From Butyricimonas faecalis (GTDB taxonomy: Bacteria > Bacteroidota > Bacteroidia > Bacteroidales > Marinifilaceae), in NCBI RefSeq assembly GCF_003991565.1, contig NZ_CP032819.1, forward strand, positions 2,728,001-2,792,000: a stretch of DNA of 64,000 nucleotides. Direction: 5' to 3'. How positions within the stretch are numbered: position 1 is the first letter of the stretch; the number at the start of each line of letters is the position of its first letter. Position numbers and translations under genes: made by a program. The notes under the pieces are model-generated. The model saw only the letters and a list, made by a program, of their open reading frames with translations. It was not told where the DNA came from and did no database searches. Positions 53,242 to 62,705 of this stretch are shown in pieces.

Positions 53242-54855
53242 TTAATAATTCCAATGATCCAATTGTTTGTATTGGATGTCCACGATCCGTCCCATACGCT
53301 CCTCTTCAGGATAAGCCATTCCATTTTTCGGGTAAAGGACTTTTTCTTCCTCAGAAAGATTCTTAGCCCCGTAAATAAACAACACGTAAAACTCGCCATT
53401 TTCTAATCCCACGGCCATGTGAGCTCCATAATAAGTTGCCGATTCAGCATTCATCGCCACAATATTAGCATTAAAACTCTTGTAAAGGACTACCGGATTT
53501 TGTGTATTATTGAAATCCATGTAATACACATCTTTACCAACAGCAAAGAACATATATTCCGGACCACTCAACGGCATCGTGGAAACAGTTGGAATCCCAG
53601 GCAAACCCATCACTTCATCCTTGCAAATTTCAACAATTGTAGGGTTTCCTCCACTTCCCTTAAATTTCACCCGCTCTAAAAATATTTTATCAGTCGCCTC
53701 CTCTTTCAACAATAGGGCTACACCATAATTCGGATATCCAAACCCAAACATCGTTGCTTTCAGTAATTCATACCCTTTCATGTTGTCTAAAGGAATGATC
53801 GCATTAATATCATCATTCTCCCCACAAGCTGGCAACTTACTTATGCGACCAGCACCTAACAACTCTGAATCCCAATTCGTTCCCCCATTCGTTACGTAAA
53901 GTAATCGCTTATTCTCTCCATCATAAATAAAGTTATACCCCGTGCGATTCGATCTATAATATCCATGGATCACCGTACAATTCCGTAAGGGTTCACTTTC
54001 ACCCTCACAACACAACGGTGTATGTAAAAAATAATCCGAATTATAGACTGTACTCGTCACTTTCAACCGAGAATATAATTGTCCCTCTTGATCGGTTACT
54101 ACATCTACCCAATCCATAAAAGTTCCAGGATGAAGCACAATTCCCTCCTTCGGGTACACACCTCCATCAAAAGCTTCCACCATATCAATCTCTTTTTCAA
54201 AGCTCACTCCACTCAAATCCACTGCACCACTCTCTTGAAAAACACAGATATTACCAACAATATTTTCGCTCCACTCAATCTTCTCCCTAAAATGCTCTTG
54301 CAAAGCAATCGGGCCTGATCCCAATTCTGCTCCATTATTCGCTATTCCATAAACATCCAGAATTAACCGCGACGCAATAATTGTGTCTGCATTTTCATCG
54401 TATTCCAATGTATTGAAATAGGATAATTGCGATTTTCCTCCCACATCCGACAAAATCATCCATGAACATCGATTTTCATAAACTCCAACGACCTCCAAAG
54501 TCACGCGTTCCATATAAACTACTCCAGTTTGCTTGTCTGTTACCTCCAAAGAGATATTACCGTGTTGCACAACTTCGTCAATTTTCCACTTAAATGTTGG
54601 CTGATCCCAACCTTCACGAGTTTCGTCATTCAACTTCCACAAATACGTGTACCTATCGGGATTTTGACTTAAATCTATATTAAAGGTAGGTTTCAATTCC
54701 AACACTTCACCAAATGTTTTCGATAAGAAACCCTCACCATCAAATGAAATTTTTATTTCATTAATATCTTTATAATCGTAATTTCCTTTATCATCATAGC
54801 AAGCGGTCAAGAAGACTACGGAAAACAACAGAAATATTGAATATATTTTTTTCAT
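53242..54855 (-). CDS. PKD-like surface lipoprotein (locus 3)
   Basis: 537 residues, lipobox FLTAC (Cys at about 19), followed by the DDKGNYDYKDINEIKI start typical of the Bacteroidota PKD-like family that follows SusD and DUF4843 genes. The first ~110 residues form a PKD-like domain (TFNIDLSQNPDRYTYLWKLN, ISLEVTDKQTGVVYMERVTL). The rest (about 120-535) is a repeat-rich beta region with GSGPIALQEHF, GYGYPNYGVALLL-like FGFGYPNYGVALLL and YYMDFNNTQNPVVLYKS, possibly a beta-propeller. It probably sits on the surface next to SusC/SusD and binds a macromolecule. No catalytic motif was seen. Confidence 0.82.
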   Translation of the reverse strand: MKKIYSIFLLFSVVFLTACYDDKGNYDYKDINEIKISFDGEGFLSKTFGEVLELKPTFNIDLSQNPDRYTYLWKLNDETREGWDQPTFKWKIDEVVQHGNISLEVTDKQTGVVYMERVTLEVVGVYENRCSWMILSDVGGKSQLSYFNTLEYDENADTIIASRLILDVYGIANNGAELGSGPIALQEHFREKIEWSENIVGNICVFQESGAVDLSGVSFEKEIDMVEAFDGGVYPKEGIVLHPGTFMDWVDVVTDQEGQLYSRLKVTSTVYNSDYFLHTPLCCEGESEPLRNCTVIHGYYRSNRTGYNFIYDGENKRLLYVTNGGTNWDSELLGAGRISKLPACGENDDINAIIPLDNMKGYELLKATMFGFGYPNYGVALLLKEEATDKIFLERVKFKGSGGNPTIVEICKDEVMGLPGIPTVSTMPLSGPEYMFFAVGKDVYYMDFNNTQNPVVLYKSFNANIVAMNAESATYYGAHMAVGLENGEFYVLFIYGAKNLSEEEKVLYPKNGMAYPEEERMGRIVDIQYKQLDHWNY

Positions 54856-54873
54856 AACTCATCAAATTACACG

Positions 54874-55593
54874 TTAATAGATTGGTATCACCATTGCGTC
54901 ACCATTCGCTTCAGTAATCCCATGTTTCCGGATATACTCTTTTGTATTCAATGCTATTTTGCGCCTAGTCGTGATATCCAAGCCTTCAAATGTCGTGAAT
55001 CCTTCATTCGCCGCAACAATCGCTTCTAACTTTTCATACGAATAAGGACCCAAAAATGCTAACTCAATTTCCTTTGTCCACCATAATGGTTTCATTTTCA
55101 TATCATTAAACCGAACTCGCACATCCGTATAACCTATATAACCTAAACCAAAGTTTTCATTTTCCACCAAACGCAAGGTCAAATGTACCTGTTTGTCTTT
55201 CAATGCCGGAGTCTTGTGTAATATCACGGTTAATGAATCAGAAGATCGTCCTTTTCGAAAAACTGGATCTTTAATCGTATATTGATCTTTCGTAGCTGTT
55301 GTCAATGAATCAACAACAATCACCCGATACTCCATATCTTCCTCCAACAAATTTCCAATCAAATTTACTTTAAAGCGATGCTCCAAATCTTCAGCCCCAA
55401 CATAGTGGGAAAAAGAATATTGCACCGTATCCAAACGAACATATTTATTAGTTCCAACCTGCTCCCAACGCTCAAAAAACAACGCACGATCTGCCTCGTA
55501 AGAAAAAACGTCACGTTTATCACAACTTTGCGACAACATCATTAAACACAAGCCTCCCAACAACACTTTTCCTATAATATGTTTATTTTTCAT
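54874..55593 (-). CDS. DUF4843-family lipoprotein (locus 3)
   Basis: ~239 residues from ATG 55593. A strong ribosome-binding site GAGGAGGTG lies 5-6 nt upstream of it, whereas the longer frame to 55644 overlaps susD and adds MFSRNRIVKILINEEVI. Lipobox LMMLSQSC (Cys about 23), then the DUF4843 pattern: YEADRALFFERW, a middle beta region (HRFKVNLIGNLLEEDMEYRV) and the end MKPLWWTKEIELAFLGPYSY. These lipoproteins regularly sit between SusD and the PKD-like protein; their role is unknown, probably an accessory surface-binding subunit. Confidence 0.82.
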   Translation of the reverse strand: MKNKHIIGKVLLGGLCLMMLSQSCDKRDVFSYEADRALFFERWEQVGTNKYVRLDTVQYSFSHYVGAEDLEHRFKVNLIGNLLEEDMEYRVIVVDSLTTATKDQYTIKDPVFRKGRSSDSLTVILHKTPALKDKQVHLTLRLVENENFGLGYIGYTDVRVRFNDMKMKPLWWTKEIELAFLGPYSYEKLEAIVAANEGFTTFEGLDITTRRKIALNTKEYIRKHGITEANGDAMVIPIY

Positions 55594-55606
55594 AATCACC
55601 TCCTCA

Positions 55607-57148
55607 TTAATTAATATTTTCACTATCCGGTTTCGGGAAAACAAAGGACTCCGGCTTCATCCCAGACCTCAAACTTTCTCCATATTTTTTATAATAAAAA
55701 AAGGTCTGTCCCTCTTGAAAAAATTCGCGTCTCACCTCTCCCAAAAGCCGAGCCTTAAAAGTCGCCATATCAACAATTCCTAAACTCACATCCCCTTTAC
55801 AATTTCTTCCCTCACGCACTTGTTTCAAGTAATATGCAGCTTGCTCGAAATTTTTAATAGATGCGTAGTATTCTGCTAAAATAAAATGCATCTCGCTCAA
55901 ACGCATCATCGGAACCATATCCTCGATCTGCGACACCAACTCTTTATCAGAATTCGGACGGATATTTTTCAACGGCATACTTACAGGATAGAAACCATCT
56001 ATCGTTTTAATAAATTTCAAACGGAAATCACCACCATCAGCAAGATCATAATTCCAAACTTCATCATATTTGGCCAAGGACAAACAAGAGTTGCTAGTTG
56101 ATAGCGAATAATCACTATAATCCTGTTGCAGCAATGGATATGATAAACAGAATATCAAATCCTGCGTACATTTCCGATCATAATCCAAACGACCATCCCA
56201 ACCGTTTTCCGTATAATTCAACGCTAAGTCTCCCTCTCGAGTCCATTTAAAATCAACTACTTCTTGAGCATTCTTGGCAGCAATAGCTAACTTTTCACCT
56301 CCCCAATAACTATACACGCGTGCCAACAAACCAGTCACAGCCATAGCGTTGATTCGATAACCTCGATAGTGATAGAAAGGCAAACTTATTACCTTCGAAC
56401 CATCCTCACTAGAAGAAAGCGCATACGAATCAAAACGATACTGCGCCCCCAAGGCTTTCCGATGAGCCAAATCCAATGTATCATAAGCCATAATCATTCC
56501 TTTTGCCATCAAAAGATCCGCCTCGATTTTCTTTAACGTCTCCTCCACACTCAATGCCACTTGCCCTCCATAATACGGGAATTCTGTTACATAAGGAATA
56601 TATATACTAGTAGGATTAGACACTAACGCCGGAGCGAATAAACGTAATAAATCAAAGTGCATTAAAGCTCTAGCTGCCAATGCTTCACCCTTAATCATCT
56701 GACGTTCTACCTCTCCTCCGCGAAAATCTTCTGTCTTTAAATCATCAACATGATTAATAATATTATTGCAATTAGCTATCGTATTATAACCCTTTGCCCA
56801 AATACTTTCAATGGCATTCTTTATATCCTTATTGGCATCATAAGCAAACTTAGTTCCATGATAATAATAATGATATTGACTAATACAGCTACTCCAAGTT
56901 TTATTCTCTCCATATATCCTATATACTTGGCCCATGGCATCAATCAATCCGAAAGTCAATTCCCGTCCATACAAGGAAGTACTTGCCATTTGCTGATACA
57001 CACCATTCAACGCATTTTGAAATCCGGTAGCTTCTTTAAATAAATCTTCCTCTTCCACCGTGTCTTCCGGAGAAACATCCAACCAATCGGTACATGCCGA
57101 TAATAATAAGCCACACGTCACTAAAATCAATATATTCACTTTTTTCAT
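55607..57148 (-). CDS. SusD/RagB-family outer-membrane lipoprotein (locus 3)
   Basis: 513 residues, lipobox LLLSAC, then TDWLDVSPEDTVEEEDLFKE, the most common SusD start. TPR-like helices include GEALAARALMHFDLLRLFAP and MRLSEMHFILAEYYASIKNF. The C-terminal signature is LLGEVRREFFQEGQTFFYYK. It lacks the ERRRELCFEGHRWFDL form seen in loci 1 and 2, so it belongs to a different SusD branch. It starts 16 bp after the susC stop and precedes DUF4843. Confidence 0.92.
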   Translation of the reverse strand: MKKVNILILVTCGLLLSACTDWLDVSPEDTVEEEDLFKEATGFQNALNGVYQQMASTSLYGRELTFGLIDAMGQVYRIYGENKTWSSCISQYHYYYHGTKFAYDANKDIKNAIESIWAKGYNTIANCNNIINHVDDLKTEDFRGGEVERQMIKGEALAARALMHFDLLRLFAPALVSNPTSIYIPYVTEFPYYGGQVALSVEETLKKIEADLLMAKGMIMAYDTLDLAHRKALGAQYRFDSYALSSSEDGSKVISLPFYHYRGYRINAMAVTGLLARVYSYWGGEKLAIAAKNAQEVVDFKWTREGDLALNYTENGWDGRLDYDRKCTQDLIFCLSYPLLQQDYSDYSLSTSNSCLSLAKYDEVWNYDLADGGDFRLKFIKTIDGFYPVSMPLKNIRPNSDKELVSQIEDMVPMMRLSEMHFILAEYYASIKNFEQAAYYLKQVREGRNCKGDVSLGIVDMATFKARLLGEVRREFFQEGQTFFYYKKYGESLRSGMKPESFVFPKPDSENIN

Positions 57149-57164
57149 ATCGCTAATTTTTTCA

Positions 57165-60100
57165 TTATAGTGAAACTTTGATAGAGAACGTCACCGTACG
57201 AGCGAAAGGATAACTCGTTCCTCTCTCCTGCTTCACACTGGAAAGATGCCAAATGTCGTTCATACCGAAACTGAAACGTAACATACTCAAATTCAATTTA
57301 TTTGTAATACTAGACGGTAAATCATAGCCCAACTCCAAAGAGTTCCACGACAACACATTATAATCCTGCACAAAACGAGAAGTGGGCTTTGTTTGCTCGA
57401 CAACATTTCGCCCGACAACCAAACTTTTATACTTTGCCTTGTCGCCCGGTTTTGTCCACCGACTGGTCAACACTCGCTCGTCCACATTATCCGTATACAC
57501 ATTCACATTTTCCACTTTATCCACCAAAGTTTGATTATAACGTTGCCCACCAGTTTCATACATAAAATTCGTAAACAAACTGAATTGTTTATAAACAATA
57601 TTAAAACCAAAAGTTCCTTGTGCTTTGGGCTCTGACGTGCCCAAGGCTACTTGATCCGAAGCAGCCCAAACTTTTGTCAATTGACCATTACGACTTACAA
57701 ATACTTCCTGACCATCAGCAGGATTAATACCTTGCGAACGCACGCCAAAAATAGAATTCAAAGAACCACCTTCCACATACTGCAAGAAAGGTTGTGATTG
57801 TAACTCCTTATCCGGATCATTAAAAGCCAATTGTTTCGAGAACATCTCTTGCACGCGTTCATTATAGGCACGCAAACTCTCTGAAATTTTCTCTATCCGG
57901 TTTTTGTTATGTGCCAAATTAAAGTTAAAAATAACAGACCAATCCTTCGTCTGATAAGCAGACACTCGTACATCAAACTCGTACCCTTTATTCGAAACTT
58001 CCCCCACGTTATCTCGATAAGAAGTAAAACCGGTAGAAGTAGGGACTGTCACATCATTTACCAAATCGATGGTTCGTTTGTCGTAATAAGATCCCTTCAC
58101 ATACAACAAATCACCGAACAATGACAATTCTGCCCCGATATCAAATGTATTGGTCGTTTCCCAAGTCAAATTCTTATTACCCAAGGCCTTCAACCTAGTA
58201 CTCAATCCTGTTTTATACCATTCATCTGTTGCAATATCATATGTAGATCGAGCAGCATAAGCCGGAAAATTCGCTTTACCAATCTGCCCGTAAGAAGCAC
58301 GAAGTTTCAACTGATCAACAAATCCTAACGATTGGATAAAATTATATTTATGCAAGTTCACACCTAACCCAAATGACCAAAAAGGAGCAAAACGTTGATC
58401 AGATCCAAATGTCGAAGAACCATCCATACGAACAGAGGCGTCCAAAAGATAAATGTCTTTATACGAATAGTTCAATGAAAATAAGAATCCCACTAGACGT
58501 TTCGTACTTTCATTAAAGCGAGTCTTTTGATACATTTCTTTAGCATATTCTGGAGATGAAAGAGTTCCGGAGGGGAAACCAATATAGGTAGCGCCATTTG
58601 ATTTAGATTTATCCTCTTGCACAGAAATTCCTGTCAAAGCATTTATCATATGACCATTCAAAGCTTTATTGAATGACAACGTGGCATTCATATCCACACT
58701 AAAACCATCATTATTATCCAAATACAATGTACCCGAATTCACATTTTTCAAAGACAAAATATTCAAATTAGCCGACTGCTGGGATAATGGATCATAAAAA
58801 CGTTTAGTATTACCTATCGTTTTAGTCAAACTCAACTGACCTTTCAACAATAACCCGTCAATAATATTCCAATTGACTGACAAATTATTGATAAACTCTT
58901 CAGAGCTTCCCTTATTAAAATTATTTAAACTCGGTTCATACATCGGATTCACACGTCGACTATCAGAACCTCTCCCCCAATATTTCATCGTCGGATTATA
59001 AACACCATCCTCGTCCTTATACGTGTCATAAGGTAATTGCTTTGCAAAAGCAGCAAAATTTCCATAAGGAGATTCCTTCGTACGCACTCGTTGATAAGTC
59101 ACCGTATTTTTTACCAAAAATGTTTTATAATTATACGCTAAAGAAACACCTGCCCCCATACGATCACGCAAAGAGCCCTTCATCACACCATCTTGATTAG
59201 CATATTGCAATTCAATGCCAAAACGCACACTCTCACTACCTCCATCAATATACAAACTATGAGAATGATTAAACACGGTCTGTAACGGTTTTGCCAGCCA
59301 ATAAGTATCCACTCCTTTTACAACATTTGCCAATTTATTGCTATACTCTTTATCCAAAGTATATTTGTCCGTATAACCATCATTATTCTTGTCAAAATCA
59401 TAACATCCTGCCAAACGTTCCACTTCCAATTTTTCCTTGGCATTCAATAGATGATAGTCCGTCAAATCCGGAAATGTAATATCTCCCACAATACTGTAAT
59501 CAATGTTCAACTTTCCAGCTTTAGGAGGAATTGTGGTAATAATTACCACACCATTAGCTGCGCGTGATCCATAAAGAGCCGTTGCTGTAGCATCTTTTAA
59601 AATGGTGATTGACTCGATCCTATTTGGGTCCATATCATACAATTTACTCACACTCACCTCGAAACCATCCATAATAAATGTTGGAAGATTCGGATTATCC
59701 ACTAGATTCGATTTTGACAAAGCGTCACGATCTAACTGTTTCACTCCCAAACCGGATTCTCCACGAATATACACCTCGGGTAAAGCATTCGGGTCTGATC
59801 CCCAACGATTATTCTCCTTAATGCGGAAAGAAGGATCGAATGTTTGCAAAGCCTTAATGACATTCGTTTTCGACACTTTCAGCAAATCCTCCTTTTTCAC
59901 CGTAACAGCATTACCCGTAAAACTTGAATTACGAATATTCATAAATCCCGTCACCACCACATCTTCCAAAGCCTTAACATCCTCTTTCATCACAACATCA
60001 ATCGTATCCTTCCCGGCGTAAACAACTTCCTGAGTCAGCATCCCCACAAAAGAATAAACAAGTGTGAATTTTTGGGGAGCATTAGGGATTGTCAACGAGT

Positions 60101-60599
60101 ATTTACCATCATGCCCCGTCGCTGTTCCGATAGCAACCCCCTTCATCTGCACGGTCACACCGGGAAGAGGCTGTTTTTTCGCATCAGAAACTTTTCCCGT
60201 TATAACGATCTTCTTTACTTCCTTATCATCTTGGGCATCTCTAGGTCGTACGACGATCATATTGCCGTTAAAAACGTACGTCAAATCTGAATTTTTGAAA
60301 ACAGACATCAACACAGATTCCACGGTCTCATTATTCACGTCCAAAGAAATTTTCCCCAACTGCTTTACTTGTTCTATATTAAACAAGAAATAAAGCTTCG
60401 TCTGACGTTGAACCTCGTCGAACAATTTCTCCACACCCACGTTCTTCATTTTCAAGCTCACGCGTTCCTGTTGTGCCAAACTATTGGCTGACAACGAAAG
60501 CGTAAAGCAACAAGTGAGTAAAAAAAACAGTTTCATAATTACTAAAATTTTACGCCATGGTCTTTTAAAAAAAGAATGGCACAATCGTTTTTTTTCCAT
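57165..60599 (-). CDS. SusC/RagA-family TonB-dependent transporter with STN domain (locus 3)
   Basis: 1144 residues. Signal anchor (about 17-43), STN (about 50-118, NVGVEKLFDEVQRQTKLYFL), CarboxypepD_reg-like (about 130-205, GKVSDAKKQPLPGVTVQMKG), plug (about 210-345, NLPTFIMDGFEVSVSKLYDM, LKDATATALYGSRAANGVVI) and barrel ending FARTVTFSIKVSL. The plug carries an IMDGFEV variant in place of WVVDGII and is more distant from the other two SusCs. It is controlled by the FecR/ECF pair at 60702-62526. The mRNA segment at 60551-60557 is complementary to the loops of the predicted small RNA next door. Confidence 0.94.
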   Translation of the reverse strand: MEKKRLCHSFFKRPWRKILVIMKLFFLLTCCFTLSLSANSLAQQERVSLKMKNVGVEKLFDEVQRQTKLYFLFNIEQVKQLGKISLDVNNETVESVLMSVFKNSDLTYVFNGNMIVVRPRDAQDDKEVKKIVITGKVSDAKKQPLPGVTVQMKGVAIGTATGHDGKYSLTIPNAPQKFTLVYSFVGMLTQEVVYAGKDTIDVVMKEDVKALEDVVVTGFMNIRNSSFTGNAVTVKKEDLLKVSKTNVIKALQTFDPSFRIKENNRWGSDPNALPEVYIRGESGLGVKQLDRDALSKSNLVDNPNLPTFIMDGFEVSVSKLYDMDPNRIESITILKDATATALYGSRAANGVVIITTIPPKAGKLNIDYSIVGDITFPDLTDYHLLNAKEKLEVERLAGCYDFDKNNDGYTDKYTLDKEYSNKLANVVKGVDTYWLAKPLQTVFNHSHSLYIDGGSESVRFGIELQYANQDGVMKGSLRDRMGAGVSLAYNYKTFLVKNTVTYQRVRTKESPYGNFAAFAKQLPYDTYKDEDGVYNPTMKYWGRGSDSRRVNPMYEPSLNNFNKGSSEEFINNLSVNWNIIDGLLLKGQLSLTKTIGNTKRFYDPLSQQSANLNILSLKNVNSGTLYLDNNDGFSVDMNATLSFNKALNGHMINALTGISVQEDKSKSNGATYIGFPSGTLSSPEYAKEMYQKTRFNESTKRLVGFLFSLNYSYKDIYLLDASVRMDGSSTFGSDQRFAPFWSFGLGVNLHKYNFIQSLGFVDQLKLRASYGQIGKANFPAYAARSTYDIATDEWYKTGLSTRLKALGNKNLTWETTNTFDIGAELSLFGDLLYVKGSYYDKRTIDLVNDVTVPTSTGFTSYRDNVGEVSNKGYEFDVRVSAYQTKDWSVIFNFNLAHNKNRIEKISESLRAYNERVQEMFSKQLAFNDPDKELQSQPFLQYVEGGSLNSIFGVRSQGINPADGQEVFVSRNGQLTKVWAASDQVALGTSEPKAQGTFGFNIVYKQFSLFTNFMYETGGQRYNQTLVDKVENVNVYTDNVDERVLTSRWTKPGDKAKYKSLVVGRNVVEQTKPTSRFVQDYNVLSWNSLELGYDLPSSITNKLNLSMLRFSFGMNDIWHLSSVKQERGTSYPFARTVTFSIKVSL

Positions 60600-60606
60600 A
60601 CATTTG
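60599..60606 (+). promoter_or_regulatory. Antisense-strand promoter box overlapping the susC start (locus 3)
   Basis: TACATTTG at the same position and in the same direction as in loci 1 and 2. No -33 TTG at standard spacing (a T-run lies there). Confidence 0.5.
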
Positions 60607-60611
60607 TACTT

Positions 60612-60708
60612 AAAGTTATTAATACCTCAACAAGAAACTACGCCAAATAGTTTTTGTTGTCCTTAATTACAAACGGGAAGTACGCCAAATACTTTCCGTT
60701 TTTATTTT
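60612..60708 (+). ncRNA. Predicted small RNA in the fecR-susC gap with two matching stem-loops (locus 3)
   Basis: About 95 nt. Stem-loop 1 (60628-60640/60648-60659, one bulge) and the terminator stem-loop 2 (60671-60682/60690-60701, 12 bp with one G-U, then TTTTTATTTT) both present the same 7-nt loop CGCCAAA closed by a T-A/A-T pair. The loop sequence UACGCCA is complementary to UGGCGUA in the susC mRNA (60551-60557, about codon 15). The RNA ends at the fecR stop (60702). The direction is supported by the T-run being on the plus strand only. Confidence 0.62.
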
Positions 60709-61874
60709 GATACAATAATCGTCTTTCCTTGAATAGAAAACGTTACCCCTGTTGATAAGGTAATCGCATCCAAAATCACACGGACATCTTTATACCGTTC
60801 CATATACCCCGAGAAATGTAACTCCTTCACGGAAGGTGTTTGATAAAAAACATCCACATCATACCAGTTCGACAAAACAGTAAGAATATCTTCCAATCTC
60901 TGATTTTCAAAACGGAAAATGCCATCCTTCCAATCCGTATAAACGGCTACATTTACTTCCTTCACGTCAACCTTCGTCTTTCCTTGCTTAAATTCAGCCA
61001 TCTGTCCGGGTTTGATCACGCTCTCCGTCCCCGAAGCCAAAACCTTGACCCCAATACTTCCCTTGACTAATACGGTTTGTATGCACCCTTTTTGATGAGT
61101 ATTAACATTGAAAGAAGTCCCGTACACTCGAACCTCCACACCTTCCATTTCCACAAAAAATGGACACTCGGGATCTTTGGCAACCTCAAAATAAGCCTCT
61201 CCCGACAAATACACTTTACGTTCTTTCCCATCAAATTTAACAGGATATTTCATCCGAGTAGCCGAATTCAAATACACCAATGTTCCATCCGCTAACTTCA
61301 CCTTATACTCCCCACCACGAGGAACCTCAAGTTCATTGAAACGGATTCCGTCTACATTTTTACCCTCGGAAGAAGTATATACCAAACGATCTTTTTCCCC
61401 GGTAACCGTTATCTCCTTATCCTCAGAAATCACCCCCTCTTCCTCCTCCTTCAAAAACACCTTACGCCCGTCATCCAAAACTAACACGGCCTGTGAACAT
61501 CCCGGTTGAACTGACGCGACAGATGAGACTACGACAGGAACTTGCACTGTTTCATGCATTAACTTCCACGATCCCACAACTAAAATAGGGAATAACAACA
61601 CGACTGCGTATTTCCACCAACGCCCTATGTACTTCGGGGAGACTTTTCTCACACGTTTTTCAAAAACATGTAATGCTTTTATATCATTAATCTCCTTATA
61701 AACAGCGTGTTCTTTCGAGAATAAATCTTCCTGGCAAATTTGCTCAAATAATTTCCTATTTCGGGGAGCATCTTCACACCAGCTCTCTAATTCCTGCCGT
61801 TCCTTCTCGGTAATATTTCCAAGCAAGTATAACTGCAACAAGCGAACAATTCTATCGGAATACTGATTCTTCAT
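60702..61874 (-). CDS. FecR-family anti-sigma factor (locus 3)
   Basis: 390 residues. N-terminal anti-sigma region (QLYLLGNITEKERQELESWC), transmembrane helix at about 86-105 (YAVVLLFPILVVGSWKL), FecR domain (VPRGGEYKVKLADGTLVYLN, FFVEMEGVEVRVYGTSFNVN) and DUF4974-type tail (FRFENQRLEDILTVLSNWYD). It is the standard relay between the SusC STN domain and the ECF sigma encoded 85 bp upstream. Confidence 0.93.
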   Translation of the reverse strand: MKNQYSDRIVRLLQLYLLGNITEKERQELESWCEDAPRNRKLFEQICQEDLFSKEHAVYKEINDIKALHVFEKRVRKVSPKYIGRWWKYAVVLLFPILVVGSWKLMHETVQVPVVVSSVASVQPGCSQAVLVLDDGRKVFLKEEEEGVISEDKEITVTGEKDRLVYTSSEGKNVDGIRFNELEVPRGGEYKVKLADGTLVYLNSATRMKYPVKFDGKERKVYLSGEAYFEVAKDPECPFFVEMEGVEVRVYGTSFNVNTHQKGCIQTVLVKGSIGVKVLASGTESVIKPGQMAEFKQGKTKVDVKEVNVAVYTDWKDGIFRFENQRLEDILTVLSNWYDVDVFYQTPSVKELHFSGYMERYKDVRVILDAITLSTGVTFSIQGKTIIVSK

Positions 61875-61959
61875 CTGATAATTTTTGCATCATATACAAC
61901 CATGATACAAAAACGGGGTATCCTAAATCCATCTTTTTTCAAAAAAAAGACACAAAATT

Positions 61960-62526
61960 TTACAAATCAATGATATTCAAAATAATTAACAAATAATACG
62001 ATTTACCTAATCGCTCTCGCAAAAAATACATCGCCTTCTTTTTCTGTGTTTTCACTGTTTCTACAGAAAGTTCCAGTACTTGAGCTATTTCCTCATTTTT
62101 CTTGCCCTGCAAATGCAATTCGAACACTTGACGACAACGCTTCGGTAACTCATCCACGGTTCGATGTAACTCCCGGTATAGCTCTTCACGCATCAACCGG
62201 TAATCCTCGTCCTCTTCATTTTGTTCCTGCAATAAAATTTCTGCATGTCGCCGTTCAACCTCTTCATGCTTTAAATAATTTAAACAACGATTTTTGACCG
62301 CATCATACAAAAATGCCCGAAACCCGTGATATGAATTATACTTCTTATCACTCTCCCAAATAGCAATAAAAACCTCCTGCACAACATCTTCCGACACCTC
62401 CTGCTGTTTCACGTAACGTAGGGCATATAACACCAGATATCGATAAAATGTACCAAACAACTCGCGGAAAGCCGGCATCTGCTTTCTATTTATTTGGTCT
62501 ATAAATTCATCTGGTTGCATTTCCAT
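61960..62526 (-). CDS. ECF sigma factor, SusCD-associated (locus 3)
   Basis: 188 residues. Region 2: FGTFYRYLVLYALRYVKQ, SEDVVQEVFIAIWESDKKYN and FRAFLYDAVKNRCLNYL. Region 4: LPKRCRQVFELHLQGKKNEE IAQVLELSVETVKTQKKKAM. ATG 62526 is supported by a promoter at 62564-62595, ~40 nt upstream; a second ATG two codons in is also possible. Confidence 0.93.
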   Translation of the reverse strand: MEMQPDEFIDQINRKQMPAFRELFGTFYRYLVLYALRYVKQQEVSEDVVQEVFIAIWESDKKYNSYHGFRAFLYDAVKNRCLNYLKHEEVERRHAEILLQEQNEEDEDYRLMREELYRELHRTVDELPKRCRQVFELHLQGKKNEEIAQVLELSVETVKTQKKKAMYFLRERLGKSYYLLIILNIIDL

Positions 62527-62563
62527 GTAACTCTAATAATTGTTTTCCCGCGTTACTTTATCG

Positions 62564-62595
62564 CAAAGCTATGATTTTTCATTCAAATAAACACA
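62564..62595 (-). promoter_or_regulatory. Promoter of the locus 3 sigma gene
   Basis: On the minus strand TTG (62595-62593), a 21-nt spacer and TAGCTTTG (62571-62564), a good TTG/TAnnTTTG pair with a leader of ~30 nt. Confidence 0.55.
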
Positions 62596-62632
62596 AAATA
62601 TATCACAAATTCAAATAAACACGATCAAGTAA

Positions 62633-62656
62633 AGGGCGTGCCAAAAGACACACCCT
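62633..62656 (-). terminator. Terminator beyond the third GldFG gene
   Basis: Minus strand: AGGGTGTG (62656-62649) pairs with CACGCCCT (62640-62633, one G-U) across TCTTTTGG, followed by TTACTTG. The same AGGGTGTG...CAC hairpin type follows the GldFG copy at 46602, which suggests that terminator and gene were duplicated together. Confidence 0.5.
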
Positions 62657-62705
62657 CATTATTAATAACAATCATACCATGTTTATCGTTGGTTATTTCT
62701 TTTTA

